Shown: positions 9,940-17,577 of the stretch, one piece after another
Layout: every line of letters begins with the position of its first letter
Position numbering within the stretch: position 1 is the stretch's first letter
DNA from: Candidatus Scalindua sp. SCAELEC01
GTDB lineage: Bacteria; Planctomycetota; Brocadiia; Brocadiales; Scalinduaceae
NCBI GenBank assembly: GCA_004282745.1
Contig: SHMT01000029.1
Location: 1 to 62,950 of the forward strand
DNA: 62,950 nucleotides
Reading direction: 5' to 3'
The notes under the pieces: model-generated
Database searches by the model: none
What the model saw: the letters and a program-made list of their open reading frames with translations, nothing else
What the model was told of the DNA's origin: nothing
Position numbers and translations under genes: made by a program

Positions 9940-10287
9940 CTACTTTTGTGGGAGAACAGATTTTGCAAATCTACCACAATAGGTACACTCATAATCTGAA
10001 AATTCTACTAGGGTAATGGGAGCGTTAGCGTTTCCCATAAATGGGTCATTATCAATGCTAACGGTAGCAATCTTCGGTGTCATACGGTTCGTTATAGCCG
10101 TAAGCATCTTCTTGATTTCGAGTACATCTTTCTTTATATCTGAGAGTTCATTATTGATTTGGGATATCTCTTCTTGCAAAATGGTAACGAGGTCCTCTTC
10201 AACATCAGCGACCGCAATTGTTGAGAGGATCATTTGCAAAAGAGTGAGTGCGAGAATCGGGAGTGGTAAGAGTTTTATAACTTGCAT
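9940..10287 (-). pseudogene. Truncated DsbA/thioredoxin-fold thiol oxidoreductase
   Basis: A 115-residue 5' portion of a DsbA-type periplasmic thiol-disulfide protein. It has a signal peptide (about 1-27), a coiled coil (EEISQINNELSDIKKDVLE) and the start of the thioredoxin fold: APITLVEFSDYE then CTYC at C101-C104. It stops at SVLPQK, where family members run on for another 100 or more residues (helical insert, cis-Pro loop). The reading frame ends 5 bp from the end of convergent recG, which is full length, so a deletion next to recG is the simplest explanation. A functional mini-protein is unlikely, since the fold would lack its second half. It is the only DsbA-like frame here that keeps a CXXC; the one at 312-1112 does not. 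Confidence 0.75.
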
Positions 10288-10589
10288 AAACAGGTATTAT
10301 TGGTAACGGAAAAGGAAGAGACTGTTAACTCTACTAGGAACATTAAAGCAAAACCATACAATATTTCAACTTTTATTTCAATAGTAATTGAGTAATTTTC
10401 CCTAATATGAGAGCCTCTTTTTATGTTATCATAGTTAACGACAATTGGTTTTTTATAACGTAATTTTATATACTTTACTATAGGAAGGTTTTATCCTTTG
10501 TCAATGAGTAGATACAACGTTATTTCTCTAACGGGACCAATTAGTTTGATTATGACTCAAACATATATGAAAATAGGAGAAAAATATTT
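10288..10589. other. Divergent intergenic region, no gene seen
   Basis: AT-rich gap between the broken dsbA and the metallo-hydrolase gene. It presumably holds promoters for both, but no element with a good -35/-10 pair stood out. A small palindrome (GTTATCATAGTTAAC) occurs near 10423-10440. Confidence 0.3.
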
Positions 10590-11288
10590 ATGAGAATGAA
10601 AATGGAAGCTGTTTGTCTTGTATTGGCAATTTTATGTATATCGTTTCCAGTGACAGCATCAGCTTCAAATAAAAATAGAGTTAGCGTAATCACCGAAGGG
10701 TATGTGAAAGCCGTAGAAGGCCGTCAACTGATTCCTGGCATATCAGATAACGGGGCACGGCATATGGCTGGGACGGTGGCTTTGGTTGAAGGCGACGGTG
10801 TCGTAATTGTGACTGATCCGGGCATGGTGGCCAATCGAAAGATGATTACTGATGGATTAAAGAAAAATGGGGTAACGCCGGAAGAGGTAACCCATGTCTT
10901 CATTAGTCATCACCATCCTGACCATACGGTGAATATTGCACTGTTCCCGAATGCGGAACTCATAGACTTTTGGGGCATTTATCAGGGGGACTTCTGGCAG
11001 GACCATCCAGATGAGTATGAAATTGCCCCTGGGATTAAGGTATTCCAAACTCCCGGACATACGAAAGAAGACGCCTCTCTGGTAGTCGAGACAGATAAGG
11101 GAACCATTGTCTTAACGCATCTCTGGTGGACCCAGGATAAGACCCCTGACAAAGACCCAATTGCTTGGGACCAAAAGATCCTTGAAGAGCAGCGGAGAAA
11201 GATTGATAAAATTGCCGATTGGATTATCCCGGGACACGGGAAAAGGTTTTCAAACCGACATGATGATGGTATCCCGATCACAAAATGA
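10590..11288 (+). CDS. Secreted MBL-fold metallo-hydrolase
   Basis: A 232-residue metallo-beta-lactamase-fold protein with a signal peptide (about 1-26, cleavage near ASA). The metal motif HHHPDH is at residues 107-112 (HxHxDH), the next ligand His is in TPGHT (H157), and the last is in IIPGHG (H216). The bridging Asp usually found in a G-D motif appears replaced: GTIVLTHLWW at about 171-180 has Thr-His there. The layout resembles the MBLAC1-like subgroup. Substrate unknown. The altered ligand could change metal use or activity. AGGAG-like sequence (AATAGGAG) precedes the ATG. Transcribed alone; a family 1 miniature element lies about 100 bp downstream. Confidence 0.75.
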   Translation: MRMKMEAVCLVLAILCISFPVTASASNKNRVSVITEGYVKAVEGRQLIPGISDNGARHMAGTVALVEGDGVVIVTDPGMVANRKMITDGLKKNGVTPEEVTHVFISHHHPDHTVNIALFPNAELIDFWGIYQGDFWQDHPDEYEIAPGIKVFQTPGHTKEDASLVVETDKGTIVLTHLWWTQDKTPDKDPIAWDQKILEEQRRKIDKIADWIIPGHGKRFSNRHDDGIPITK

Positions 11289-11889
11289 ATTTTCTGATTT
11301 TATAACCCGATTTCATCTTCGGGTTCCCAAAAACAACTTCTTATTTTCTCTCAGCCCTTGGTCCTTGGGGCCTTTGGAGTCGGGCCATGCTAACTAGTGT
11401 TTGAACGAAAACTACCCATCTACTACGTTGCTGCAACAATTTCGAAATCCTCAAGTACAATTGTACGTTCTGGTTACGAAATTGTTACGCGCCTTGTACC
11501 TGGGCACTTTTCATTCAATCACAGGGTTTTCGTTCAGACACTAACTATCTAAATAGATTTGCTTTAGGCCTCAAGTATGGGCATTTTTAGCCCAATAGCG
11601 ACTTTTCCTGGGGAAAAAACAGCAATAGAGACGGACCAAACATATAAGAGTAAGGGGAAAACCATTTGTTATGCAAAGGTGCTGGTTACCTCATTTATTA
11701 TCTATTACCGTGTCAGTATGTGTCATCTTGACATTGGTGAGATATTGACTTACAATCAATAGAGACTTCAGTTATTTTAGTGAGTGTGTTTTGCAAAAGA
11801 TATGTTGTTTTTCGTTGTTCGAGAATCGTTTCAAATTCACTGAACTGTTCGAGGGGTTTATGTCTATTAAAACAGGAGAAGGGGGTAAA
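11289..11889. other. Intergenic region containing a miniature element
   Basis: A 600-bp gap. The family 1 element fills 11395-11543. The remainder (11544-11889) is AT-rich and presumably carries the promoter of the fibre-like gene. Short open frames in it have no recognisable content and no ribosome-binding site. Confidence 0.4.
11395..11543 (+). mobile_element. Family 1 miniature inverted-repeat element, copy A
   Basis: A 145-bp element (11397-11541) flanked on both sides by TA (11395-11396 and 11542-11543). The left end reads GTGTTTGAACGAAAAC and the right end is its inverted repeat GTTTTCGTTCAGACAC. The centre is the palindrome GTACAATTGTAC within a longer imperfect palindrome, so the RNA could fold into one long hairpin. 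There is no coding capacity. TA flanks suggest mobilisation by a Tc1/mariner/IS630-type transposase, which is not present in this window. Three further near-complete copies occur at 33879, 37871 and 41672. Confidence 0.9.
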
Positions 11890-12780
11890 ATGGTACATTT
11901 AAAACAGATGATTGCTATAGCGCTGATATTATTTGTAGGTGTTTTGGGCTTTTTAGGGAGTAGAGACGGATACACTGATAATGAAGGAGCAACTACCGGA
12001 GGCGGTGTAGTTAGTGATGATATTAATGAGGGGATATGTGACTTTATCGGTATCTGTACAACTACGCCAGAGGCGAACTTACATATTTACACTCACAATG
12101 AAAAGTCTTCATCAATTCGACTTGAAGGGAATAGCAAACTTGATGGTTCTTATCGGGAATACACTACGATAGAGAGGACGGGAAGTGCCTTGAGGTTTAT
12201 CGATGACGATAAGGGTGAAATTGTTACTATGAAGGAAAATGGAAAAGTTGGAATAGGCACGAAAAACCCTCAATACGAACTTGATGTTAATGGTACTACG
12301 CGTACGAAGGTTATCAGAATAACCGGGGGTTCTGATCTCTCAGAACAATTTGCTATTGAGAAGCCACACAATCTGAAGGATTATATCAAAAAGGGAGAGT
12401 TTACGATAGAGCCAGGCATGGTTGCCTCAATCGATACCCAGAATCCGGGTAAGCTCTTGATCAGCAATAAGGCTTACGACCGGACAGTAGCCGGCATTAT
12501 TAGTGGAGCAGGGGGGGTACGTCCCGGAATGCTTATGGGGCAAACGGGCTCTATCACCGACGGTGAATTCCCGGTTGCCTTAACCGGCCGCGTGTACTGT
12601 AAGGCCGATGCCACAGGCCAGCCTATTAAGCCGGGTGACCTGCTTACAACTTCCGATACTCCGGGACATGTCATGAAGGTAAGTGACTATGATAGAGCTC
12701 ATGGGGCAACTATTGGGAAGGCAATGTCTTCATTAGATAATGGTAAGGGGCTTGTATTGGTATTGGTAAGTTTGCAATAA
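11890..12780 (+). CDS. Secreted fibre-like protein with tail-fibre repeat motif
   Basis: A 296-residue exported protein. I start it at the ATG at 11890, behind the purine-rich AGGAGAAGGGGG, which puts a signal peptide at residues 1-24 (MVHLKQMIAIALILFVGVLG). An upstream in-frame ATG at 11791 would bury that signal. The middle has the VGIGTKNPQYELDVNG motif, the VGIGT-x-P-x-x-L-x-V-x-G repeat of phage tail fibres and related surface proteins. The C-terminal half (GMVASI..., PVALTGRVYCKADATG, IKPGDLLTTSDTPGHVMKV) resembles a conserved C-terminal domain found after such repeats, akin to G2-type fibre maturation domains. Function unknown; surface display or trimer assembly is an inference. Confidence 0.6.
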   Translation: MVHLKQMIAIALILFVGVLGFLGSRDGYTDNEGATTGGGVVSDDINEGICDFIGICTTTPEANLHIYTHNEKSSSIRLEGNSKLDGSYREYTTIERTGSALRFIDDDKGEIVTMKENGKVGIGTKNPQYELDVNGTTRTKVIRITGGSDLSEQFAIEKPHNLKDYIKKGEFTIEPGMVASIDTQNPGKLLISNKAYDRTVAGIISGAGGVRPGMLMGQTGSITDGEFPVALTGRVYCKADATGQPIKPGDLLTTSDTPGHVMKVSDYDRAHGATIGKAMSSLDNGKGLVLVLVSLQ

Positions 12781-12969
12781 AAAAAGGTGTGTTGAGGGGG
12801 TGAAGCCTTCACACTGAGCGCCTTCTCAGCTAACATTGCCAAGAGGAAGAGCGGCTTTGCTCACAAGTAAACCCATTCGTCTTATGAATATCTACAGTAA
12901 GAAAAATACTACTCAACAAGTTGCGTATTTTTTATATTTTGCAGGATTGGACACCATATCACAGCTCCT

Positions 12970-13584
12970 TCAGTTGTCTGAGAACACGGGTCGAACGTAG
13001 CTGCCGTCGCTGACGTTACACGTTAGCACGCCACCACCACTAAAGTCTGCACTCCACGAATTTCTTGAATCGTAGCTATCCCCCGTCCATATCCACTCTT
13101 GTTTCTTATCAAACACAGCATTAATATACAAGCTCTGATCCTGTTTGCTTGATTCTAAAAGAGATGCCGCTTCATCAACGGTAGGCAATCTCCACTTACT
13201 AAATCCAGCGTATGTTCGATGGTTTAAATCCAACAACCACTCCTTTGCATGACTCCATGTAAGAGTCTCTGCTGAACCAGACTGGAGCCATATAAGACCT
13301 GTAACGCGATCTATGATAACTTTGTCTCCATTAACAGTCTTTGTCTCATAGTTGTGGGCAAGTGAGCTGTGTCCCCAAAAACCCCACTCCATCTTTTTAC
13401 GTATTATTATATGCGGCGTTGATTGGATCTGCTTTACTGACAGATCCCTATACAACGACCGAAGTTTAACCTGTTGTTTTGAAGGGTCATTGCTCGTCTC
13501 GCGTTCAACAGAATTATCACAGCCAAGACCCCATAGAGCAATAGTTGTGAATGACAGGAAACAGAGTATTAAACTTCTATTCAT
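12970..13584 (-). CDS. Lipoprotein with DUF1566 (Lcl C-terminal-like) domain
   Basis: A 204-residue predicted lipoprotein with the lipobox LWGLGC (C22). Residues from about 93 carry the DUF1566 signature: VIDRVTGLIWLQSG, LTWSHAKEWLLDLN, YAGFSKWRLPTVDEAASLL, then EWIWTGDSYDS and SYVRPV at the C-terminus. This C-type-lectin-like fold is common in secreted proteins of environmental bacteria and in the Legionella Lcl adhesin; ligand unknown. The gene runs toward the fibre-like gene (convergent) and is divergent from nothing obvious, with tRNA-His behind it on the same strand. Confidence 0.75.
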   Translation of the reverse strand: MNRSLILCFLSFTTIALWGLGCDNSVERETSNDPSKQQVKLRSLYRDLSVKQIQSTPHIIIRKKMEWGFWGHSSLAHNYETKTVNGDKVIIDRVTGLIWLQSGSAETLTWSHAKEWLLDLNHRTYAGFSKWRLPTVDEAASLLESSKQDQSLYINAVFDKKQEWIWTGDSYDSRNSWSADFSGGGVLTCNVSDGSYVRPVFSDN

Positions 13585-13698
13585 TGTTCATACCACTCCC
13601 CCAAGAGGAGACAAAGTGAACGCGGACCAAACGGGAAGGCTCGTGTTTGTTTCGAAGATAGCCAAAGTACGGTTTGAATCTGCCAATTTTGTGGTAAA

Positions 13699-13716
13699 GA
13701 GAGAGAGAGAGAGAGA
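13699..13716. repeat. Short GA dinucleotide tract
   Basis: About eight tandem GA units in the gap between the DUF1566 gene and tRNA-His. A plain microsatellite with no assigned role. Confidence 0.7.
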
Positions 13717-13814
13717 CGGGCTTGCTTAAAGACCTGGGCTCTAAGTTAGAATTTCTTCAAGTTAAGTAATATTAAGATGTTATGGAAGTTTTATGCGCTA
13801 AAAGTGAAATAGAG

Positions 13815-13889
13815 GGTGAGCGAGGGGATTCGAACCCCCGACCCCCAGGACCACAACCTGGTGCTCTAACCAACTGAGCTACGCCCACC
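13815..13889 (-). tRNA. tRNA-His (GTG)
   Basis: Full cloverleaf on the minus strand. The anticodon stem CCAGG/CCTGG encloses TTGTGGT, giving anticodon GTG. The acceptor stem is GTGGGCG with CGCTCAC. An extra 5' G (position -1) faces discriminator C73, the hallmark of tRNA-His. The T-arm carries GTTCGAATC. CCA is not encoded (CCTC follows). Confidence 0.97.
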
Positions 13890-13910
13890 ATTTAATACCC
13901 GAAACACATG

Positions 13911-13984
13911 TACGCCAGGAAGGATTTGAACCTTCGACCCTCGGATTAGAAATCCGATGCTCTATCCAGCTGAGCTACTGGCGC
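13911..13984 (-). tRNA. tRNA-Arg (TCT)
   Basis: Cloverleaf on the minus strand, just upstream of tRNA-His in transcription order (21 bp apart), so the two are probably one transcript. The anticodon stem TCGGA/TCCGA encloses TTTCTAA, giving anticodon TCT. The acceptor stem is GCGCCAG with a terminal G-U pair; the discriminator is A. CCA is not encoded. Confidence 0.97.
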
Positions 13985-14270
13985 TTTTAAGAAGTTGATC
14001 AGGATGAGAAGGTCTGAATCCTTCAGCCTTCTCTGCACCAAAAGCCGGCCCAAACCAATTTCGTTATTTTATAACTTCCCAGTATAGTGATTGTTATAAC
14101 TGTTACCACTTATAGCATACTAGTTTAAGACTTTCAAGTATTTTTTGGTGTTTCATGTTGATTCTGCTGGAGTTGGAGACCATATATGATAGTGTAGTAG
14201 GGTTTATCCAAGCGTCATTATAGTTTTGGACATAAAGGAGAAAGATCGTTTATTAACGGTTATTTTGAGT

Positions 14271-14447
14271 TTATTGTTTTTTGATATAGAGTTCTGCCAA
14301 AATTCTGGCCTCATCGCTGAGTAAATCATAGTTGTCCTTAACTTTCCACAGCTCTATCGTTTTTTTTATTGCCGCATATGCTGACCCAAAGTTCTTGTTA
14401 CGAATGTCTCTATTAATTGAATAAGCAACACTGGTTATTTTTTTCAT
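14271..14447 (-). CDS. Small basic protein of unknown function
   Basis: A 58-residue open frame, ATG at 14447, stop TAA at 14271. The protein begins MKKITSVAYSIN and ends LAELYIKKQ. It is charged and probably helical, with no Cys, no signal peptide and no recognised family. Composition and length fit a real small cytoplasmic protein, but the ribosome-binding site is weak (no clear AGGAG). It sits alone between tRNA-Arg and the secreted-protein gene at 14871. An alternative is chance openness in AT-rich DNA. Confidence 0.4.
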   Translation of the reverse strand: MKKITSVAYSINRDIRNKNFGSAYAAIKKTIELWKVKDNYDLLSDEARILAELYIKKQ

Positions 14448-14870
14448 AGTTCAGTTTTTTGTTGGTAGTTTTAATTGAGAAAAATAGGTATCTACTTTTA
14501 AAGATAGGTACACAAAAACAAGAAGATAAAATTGAAACATCACGTTACGCAAAATAATCTCCAAAGCGAAGATGTTGTAAATAATTGGCATAAGTTGTTG
14601 TAGATTGGGTGATCGTTAGTTCGTTGACAGCAGAGACATGAATAAAGCAGAGTATGTGGTGATTGCTGTTTGTAGTGAATTGGTACTCATTTTCTCATAA
14701 TGAGGCGTTAATAATTGTGGTATACTTTGTTGCGTCTGATATGGGAAGGAAGTGGGGAGTGAGTTTTAAAAGCAATTAATCTTTATTGTCCTAAAAGCTG
14801 ATATATATCTAATCAATCAATATATTTTTTAGCGTAATCTAGTGAACTCTCGTAAGAAAGGAGAATATCA
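14448..14870. other. Intergenic region upstream of secreted-protein gene
   Basis: AT-rich, with no gene seen. A small inverted repeat (CTCATT...AATGAG) lies at about 14688-14704. A possible extended -10 (TGTGGTATACT) near 14718-14728 may serve the gene at 14871, without a good -35. Confidence 0.3.
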
Positions 14871-15695
14871 ATTAAAAAATTAACAATCATATCTCTCTTG
14901 GTGTTTGCAGCAGCTTTCGGTCTTGGCGTAACAGTGAAGGCGGTAGAAGTAAGCGACCCATGCGGCGATGCTGGAGGAAGAGGCAACGACATCAAGAAAA
15001 TTACGGCTACGTCGGACGGGACTGATATTCTGATTACCGTTGAACTCTGTGCCAATGCCATGGATTATACGAAATATTTTATCCGAATAGACTATAAGGA
15101 CCCGAATGACCTGGATAATGATTTTGAAAAGAATGAGCCTGACACGCTCATTGATAATAATCAACGTTGTCTGACTACCTCCGATGCTACCAAGATGCAT
15201 GGAATGCACAGACAGATTGACAAAGATAGTGGGCCAGGCACCATCGACTTAGTTGGTAATGTCCTCACCTATGCCGTGTCTTACGCTGAGTTAGGTTTAA
15301 CATCGGGTGACGATGTCTTGTTCTGGGTAGAAACTCGTTATATCGGTATCCATGAACGTGCACCGAACACGGACAGCACCGACGGGTGTTCTAAGCCTGA
15401 ATTCTCGGATGAGGTAATTTTATTAACACTCAATGCAAAGGAGAGTGACTGTTATAAAGACCAAGATGCCAATATGCAGTTGGAAGCATTGATAAGGGAA
15501 CACCCAGACGACATGCAGATTCATGCTCTCCATGCCTTAAGGCTAGGCTTGTGCCTTAAGGTTGATAGAGGCGATTTAACCATAGACCAGGCAAATGAGA
15601 TATTTGAGAATATGCGAAGTGCGTTGATTGGTGCGATACAGAGGGATATGGAGAAGGAACTGGAAGAGGATAAGAAGCAAGAGAAGGGATCATAG
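14871..15695 (+). CDS. Secreted protein of unknown function, probable AUU start
   Basis: About 274 residues. No ATG or GTG gives a proper signal peptide. AAAGGAG at 14858-14864 stands 6 bp ahead of an in-frame ATT at 14871, and translation from there gives IKKLTIISLLVFAAAFGLGV, a textbook signal peptide. A TTG at 14898 is the alternative, but it loses the two lysines and half the hydrophobic core and has no ribosome-binding site. The mature part opens DPCGDAGGRGNDIKKITATS, a beta-rich, Asp-rich pattern seen in secreted Ca-binding-like domains, and ends in a charged helix (EKELEEDKKQEKG). Four or more Cys could form disulfides. I do not recognise the family. Confidence 0.6.
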   Translation: MKKLTIISLLVFAAAFGLGVTVKAVEVSDPCGDAGGRGNDIKKITATSDGTDILITVELCANAMDYTKYFIRIDYKDPNDLDNDFEKNEPDTLIDNNQRCLTTSDATKMHGMHRQIDKDSGPGTIDLVGNVLTYAVSYAELGLTSGDDVLFWVETRYIGIHERAPNTDSTDGCSKPEFSDEVILLTLNAKESDCYKDQDANMQLEALIREHPDDMQIHALHALRLGLCLKVDRGDLTIDQANEIFENMRSALIGAIQRDMEKELEEDKKQEKGS

Positions 15696-15770
15696 CAAGG
15701 TTATATGTCAGCAGGTGAGATACCCCGGTGATCGGAGGTAGAGACAGCGAATTTTACGGTATTCTTTGAC

Positions 15771-16042
15771 TTAGGGTTCAGGAAAAAATGACTTGTTGCT
15801 TTCTAGCGCTCGGTTTTAGATCAGATTTGGTCGATCTGATCGAGCAGGATCGCAGGCGTAGCCTGAGCTACAGCGAGAATACTGCGAGTGAAGAGCGGTA
15901 GAAGGTGGCCTGAAAATGAGATGCCCGCCCGGCCTACCAGCCATTCGCCAGCCCCCGTCCGAATGGCTGGTAGGCCGGGCGGGCGACACTCTTTCTGGCG
16001 GGGACAGGCAAGAACGACAAGTTATTTTTTTCTGAACCCTTA
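15771..16042 (+). mobile_element. Family 3 miniature element inside the recombinase remnant
   Basis: A 266-bp element (15774-16039) with terminal inverted repeats of about 28 bp starting GGGTTCAG and continuing A/G-rich to ACTTGT. It is flanked by the direct repeat TTA (15771-15773 and 16040-16042). Removing element plus one TTA restores FFDLRHDF in the recombinase, which confirms both ends. It encodes no protein. Its right half holds a perfect 25-bp inverted repeat. Confidence 0.88.
15923..15984. repeat. Perfect 25-bp GC-rich inverted repeat
   Basis: Arms 15923-15947 and 15960-15984 are exactly complementary, with a 12-base loop (15948-15959). The arm is far more GC-rich than its surroundings. 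The outer CCGGGCGGGC block also occurs in the family 2 element at about 45017, so this hairpin may be a separate repeat unit nested in the family 3 element. Confidence 0.95.
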
Positions 16043-16258
16043 AGGCATGATTTCTGTTCCAAGCTTGTCCAAAAAGGGGCGGATCTTTATTCAGCGGCAG
16101 GATTGGCCGGACAAGAAAATATGAAAACCGCCCGAAGGTATGCTCATCTGAGCCCGGAAAGACTGCGTTCTACGATCCAGAAATTAAATTCTGGCGACAA
16201 TATGTCGACAATGGATGAAAATGGGATTCGTCAAGATGTCGTAAGTTCTTGATATAAA

Positions 16259-16337
<79 letters not shown>

Positions 16338-17058
16338 AATATGGTTCTCAAATTATAACGTATTATAAAAAAAATAGTTAATTTAAAAGTGATATTTTTT
16401 AAAGATCAAGAAGATTATAGTAAAACGATATTACTGCTCGCGGAAGGAGTTCCAATAGAGACTGTGCCGAATTCGAAGGGTTCTGGAAATGTAATATACG
16501 GGCAAATACAGACGCAAACGCTACGTTATTTCGTGGACAGCTCTTTAAGCCTTCTCCCTCAAAATATCAGTCTTCCTGCAAACTATTTCTATCTCAAATT
16601 ATGTCTCTTTTTTAGTTTTTAATATCAGCTTTTCAAAATCTCTCTTTAATTAGGTCAAGCTTTTGTACCGTTTTCTTTTCTTCGTACTATTTCTATCTAT
16701 ATGTACCTTAAAATCAGAGAGTATAACACACCTCACCTCACTTTTAGCGTTCAGAGAATGAGCTTTACGTAAAAGGAGAAGGTTAAGGTAAAAAAACTTA
16801 TAGATAAAAGGTTTACAACCCGTTAGATGTACTATTGAAGCTTATGGATTATACCTTTCGATGAAACAAAGTCAAGGTGATTGTTGCTTTTTTTATGAAA
16901 ATAATAGATGATTAATAGTCTTAGAAAATATTGTCAAGCATGATGTGTTTTTTAGATAGGGTATCTGTAACGTGCGTTGGTTTAAGGGGATTCCCTGTCG
17001 CAATATAAAGTAACAAATTTTTTGATATTCTTCGTTAAAAGGAATTGGATTAATGTTA
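16338..17058. other. Long intergenic region, no confident gene
   Basis: About 720 bp of AT-rich DNA. A GTG-initiated 77-codon frame (16389-16622) has no ribosome-binding site and no recognised family. An AAAGGAGAAGG sequence at about 16777-16787 precedes only 12 codons beginning GTA before a stop, perhaps the scar of a deleted gene. No repeat of the three element families was found. Confidence 0.35.
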
Positions 17059-17361
17059 TTATTTGTCAGTAGATTCGGTATTGTTCACCTTCTCTTTCAT
17101 GAGCTTCCCAACCTTAAAGACCACAACTTTTTTAGCAGGTACAAAGGCCTCTTCACCTGTCCGGGGGTTTCTCGCCTTTCTGGCAGCTCTCTGTTTAACT
17201 TCAAAAACACCGAAATCTCTCAGCTCTATTCTGTTACCTTGGGCCAATTCTTGTACAATCTTGTCCAAAAACATTTGAATTGTCTCTTTGACTAATAGCT
17301 GTGAATTGTCCGTTTTTCTTACAATTTTTTCACATAAATCTCTTTTCGTCGTAGTCTGCAT
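17059..17361 (-). CDS. HU/IHF-family DNA-binding protein
   Basis: A 100-residue histone-like protein. It has the HU/IHF core: two N-terminal helices (KRDLCEKIVRKTDNSQLLVKE), the beta segment IELRDFGVFEVKQR, and the arm signature RAARKARNPRTGEE followed by VPAKKVVVFKVGKLMKEKV. The Pro in the NP motif intercalates DNA. It bends DNA and compacts the nucleoid as a dimer. A strong AAGGAGGAGG lies 6 bp before the ATG, pointing to high expression. HU and IHF subunits cannot be separated by eye. Transcribed alone. Confidence 0.93.
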   Translation of the reverse strand: MQTTTKRDLCEKIVRKTDNSQLLVKETIQMFLDKIVQELAQGNRIELRDFGVFEVKQRAARKARNPRTGEEAFVPAKKVVVFKVGKLMKEKVNNTESTDK

Positions 17362-17577
17362 TAATTACCTCCTCCTTCTTGAATTAAAATAGATTTAGCA
17401 ACTATCATACATCTGTGGCAACATGCTATCAGGTATAAGTCCTTATGTCAATGGAATTTCTGGTATTTTAAAGACTTTTTTATAGGCATAATGGAAAAAA
17501 AGTTGCAAGGATTGTCACCAAGGAGAAGATCTCCTATACACAATGGGCTTACTACTCCTCTTTTGTCATTTCAATGT

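Larger units (their letters stand above)
15732..16252 (+). pseudogene. Tyrosine recombinase remnant, split by a miniature element
   Basis: C-terminal catalytic part of a phage-type integrase in two pieces, 15732-15773 and 16043-16252. Joined across the inserted element they read in one frame: ANFTVFFDLRHDFCSKLV, then QKGADLYSAAGLAGQENMK, then RRYAHLSPERLRSTIQKL, ending at TGA 16250-16252. Family members have HDLRHTFAS, LLGH and RYAHLSPE. Here the Arg of box II and the Tyr nucleophile survive, but the first His is Phe (FFDLRH) and the GH His is Gln (LAGQ). A TGA lies directly upstream at 15729, and the N-terminal two thirds are missing. It ends 6 bp from the 3' end of tRNA-Pro, a classic integration site, so it is probably the last trace of an integrated island. 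Confidence 0.85.

Noticed and set aside
11577-11762. 61-codon frame after the family 1 copy A
   Set aside because: No recognisable content and no ribosome-binding site; intergenic AT-rich DNA.
15923-15984. Perfect hairpin considered as the terminator of the gene at 14871
   Set aside because: It lies inside the family 3 element, 230 bp past the stop, with no T-run after it, so it is better read as part of a repeat.
16389-16622. 77-codon frame downstream of tRNA-Pro
   Set aside because: GTG start without ribosome-binding site, no family, and an unusual hydrophobic low-complexity tail. Kept only as a remark in the intergenic entry.
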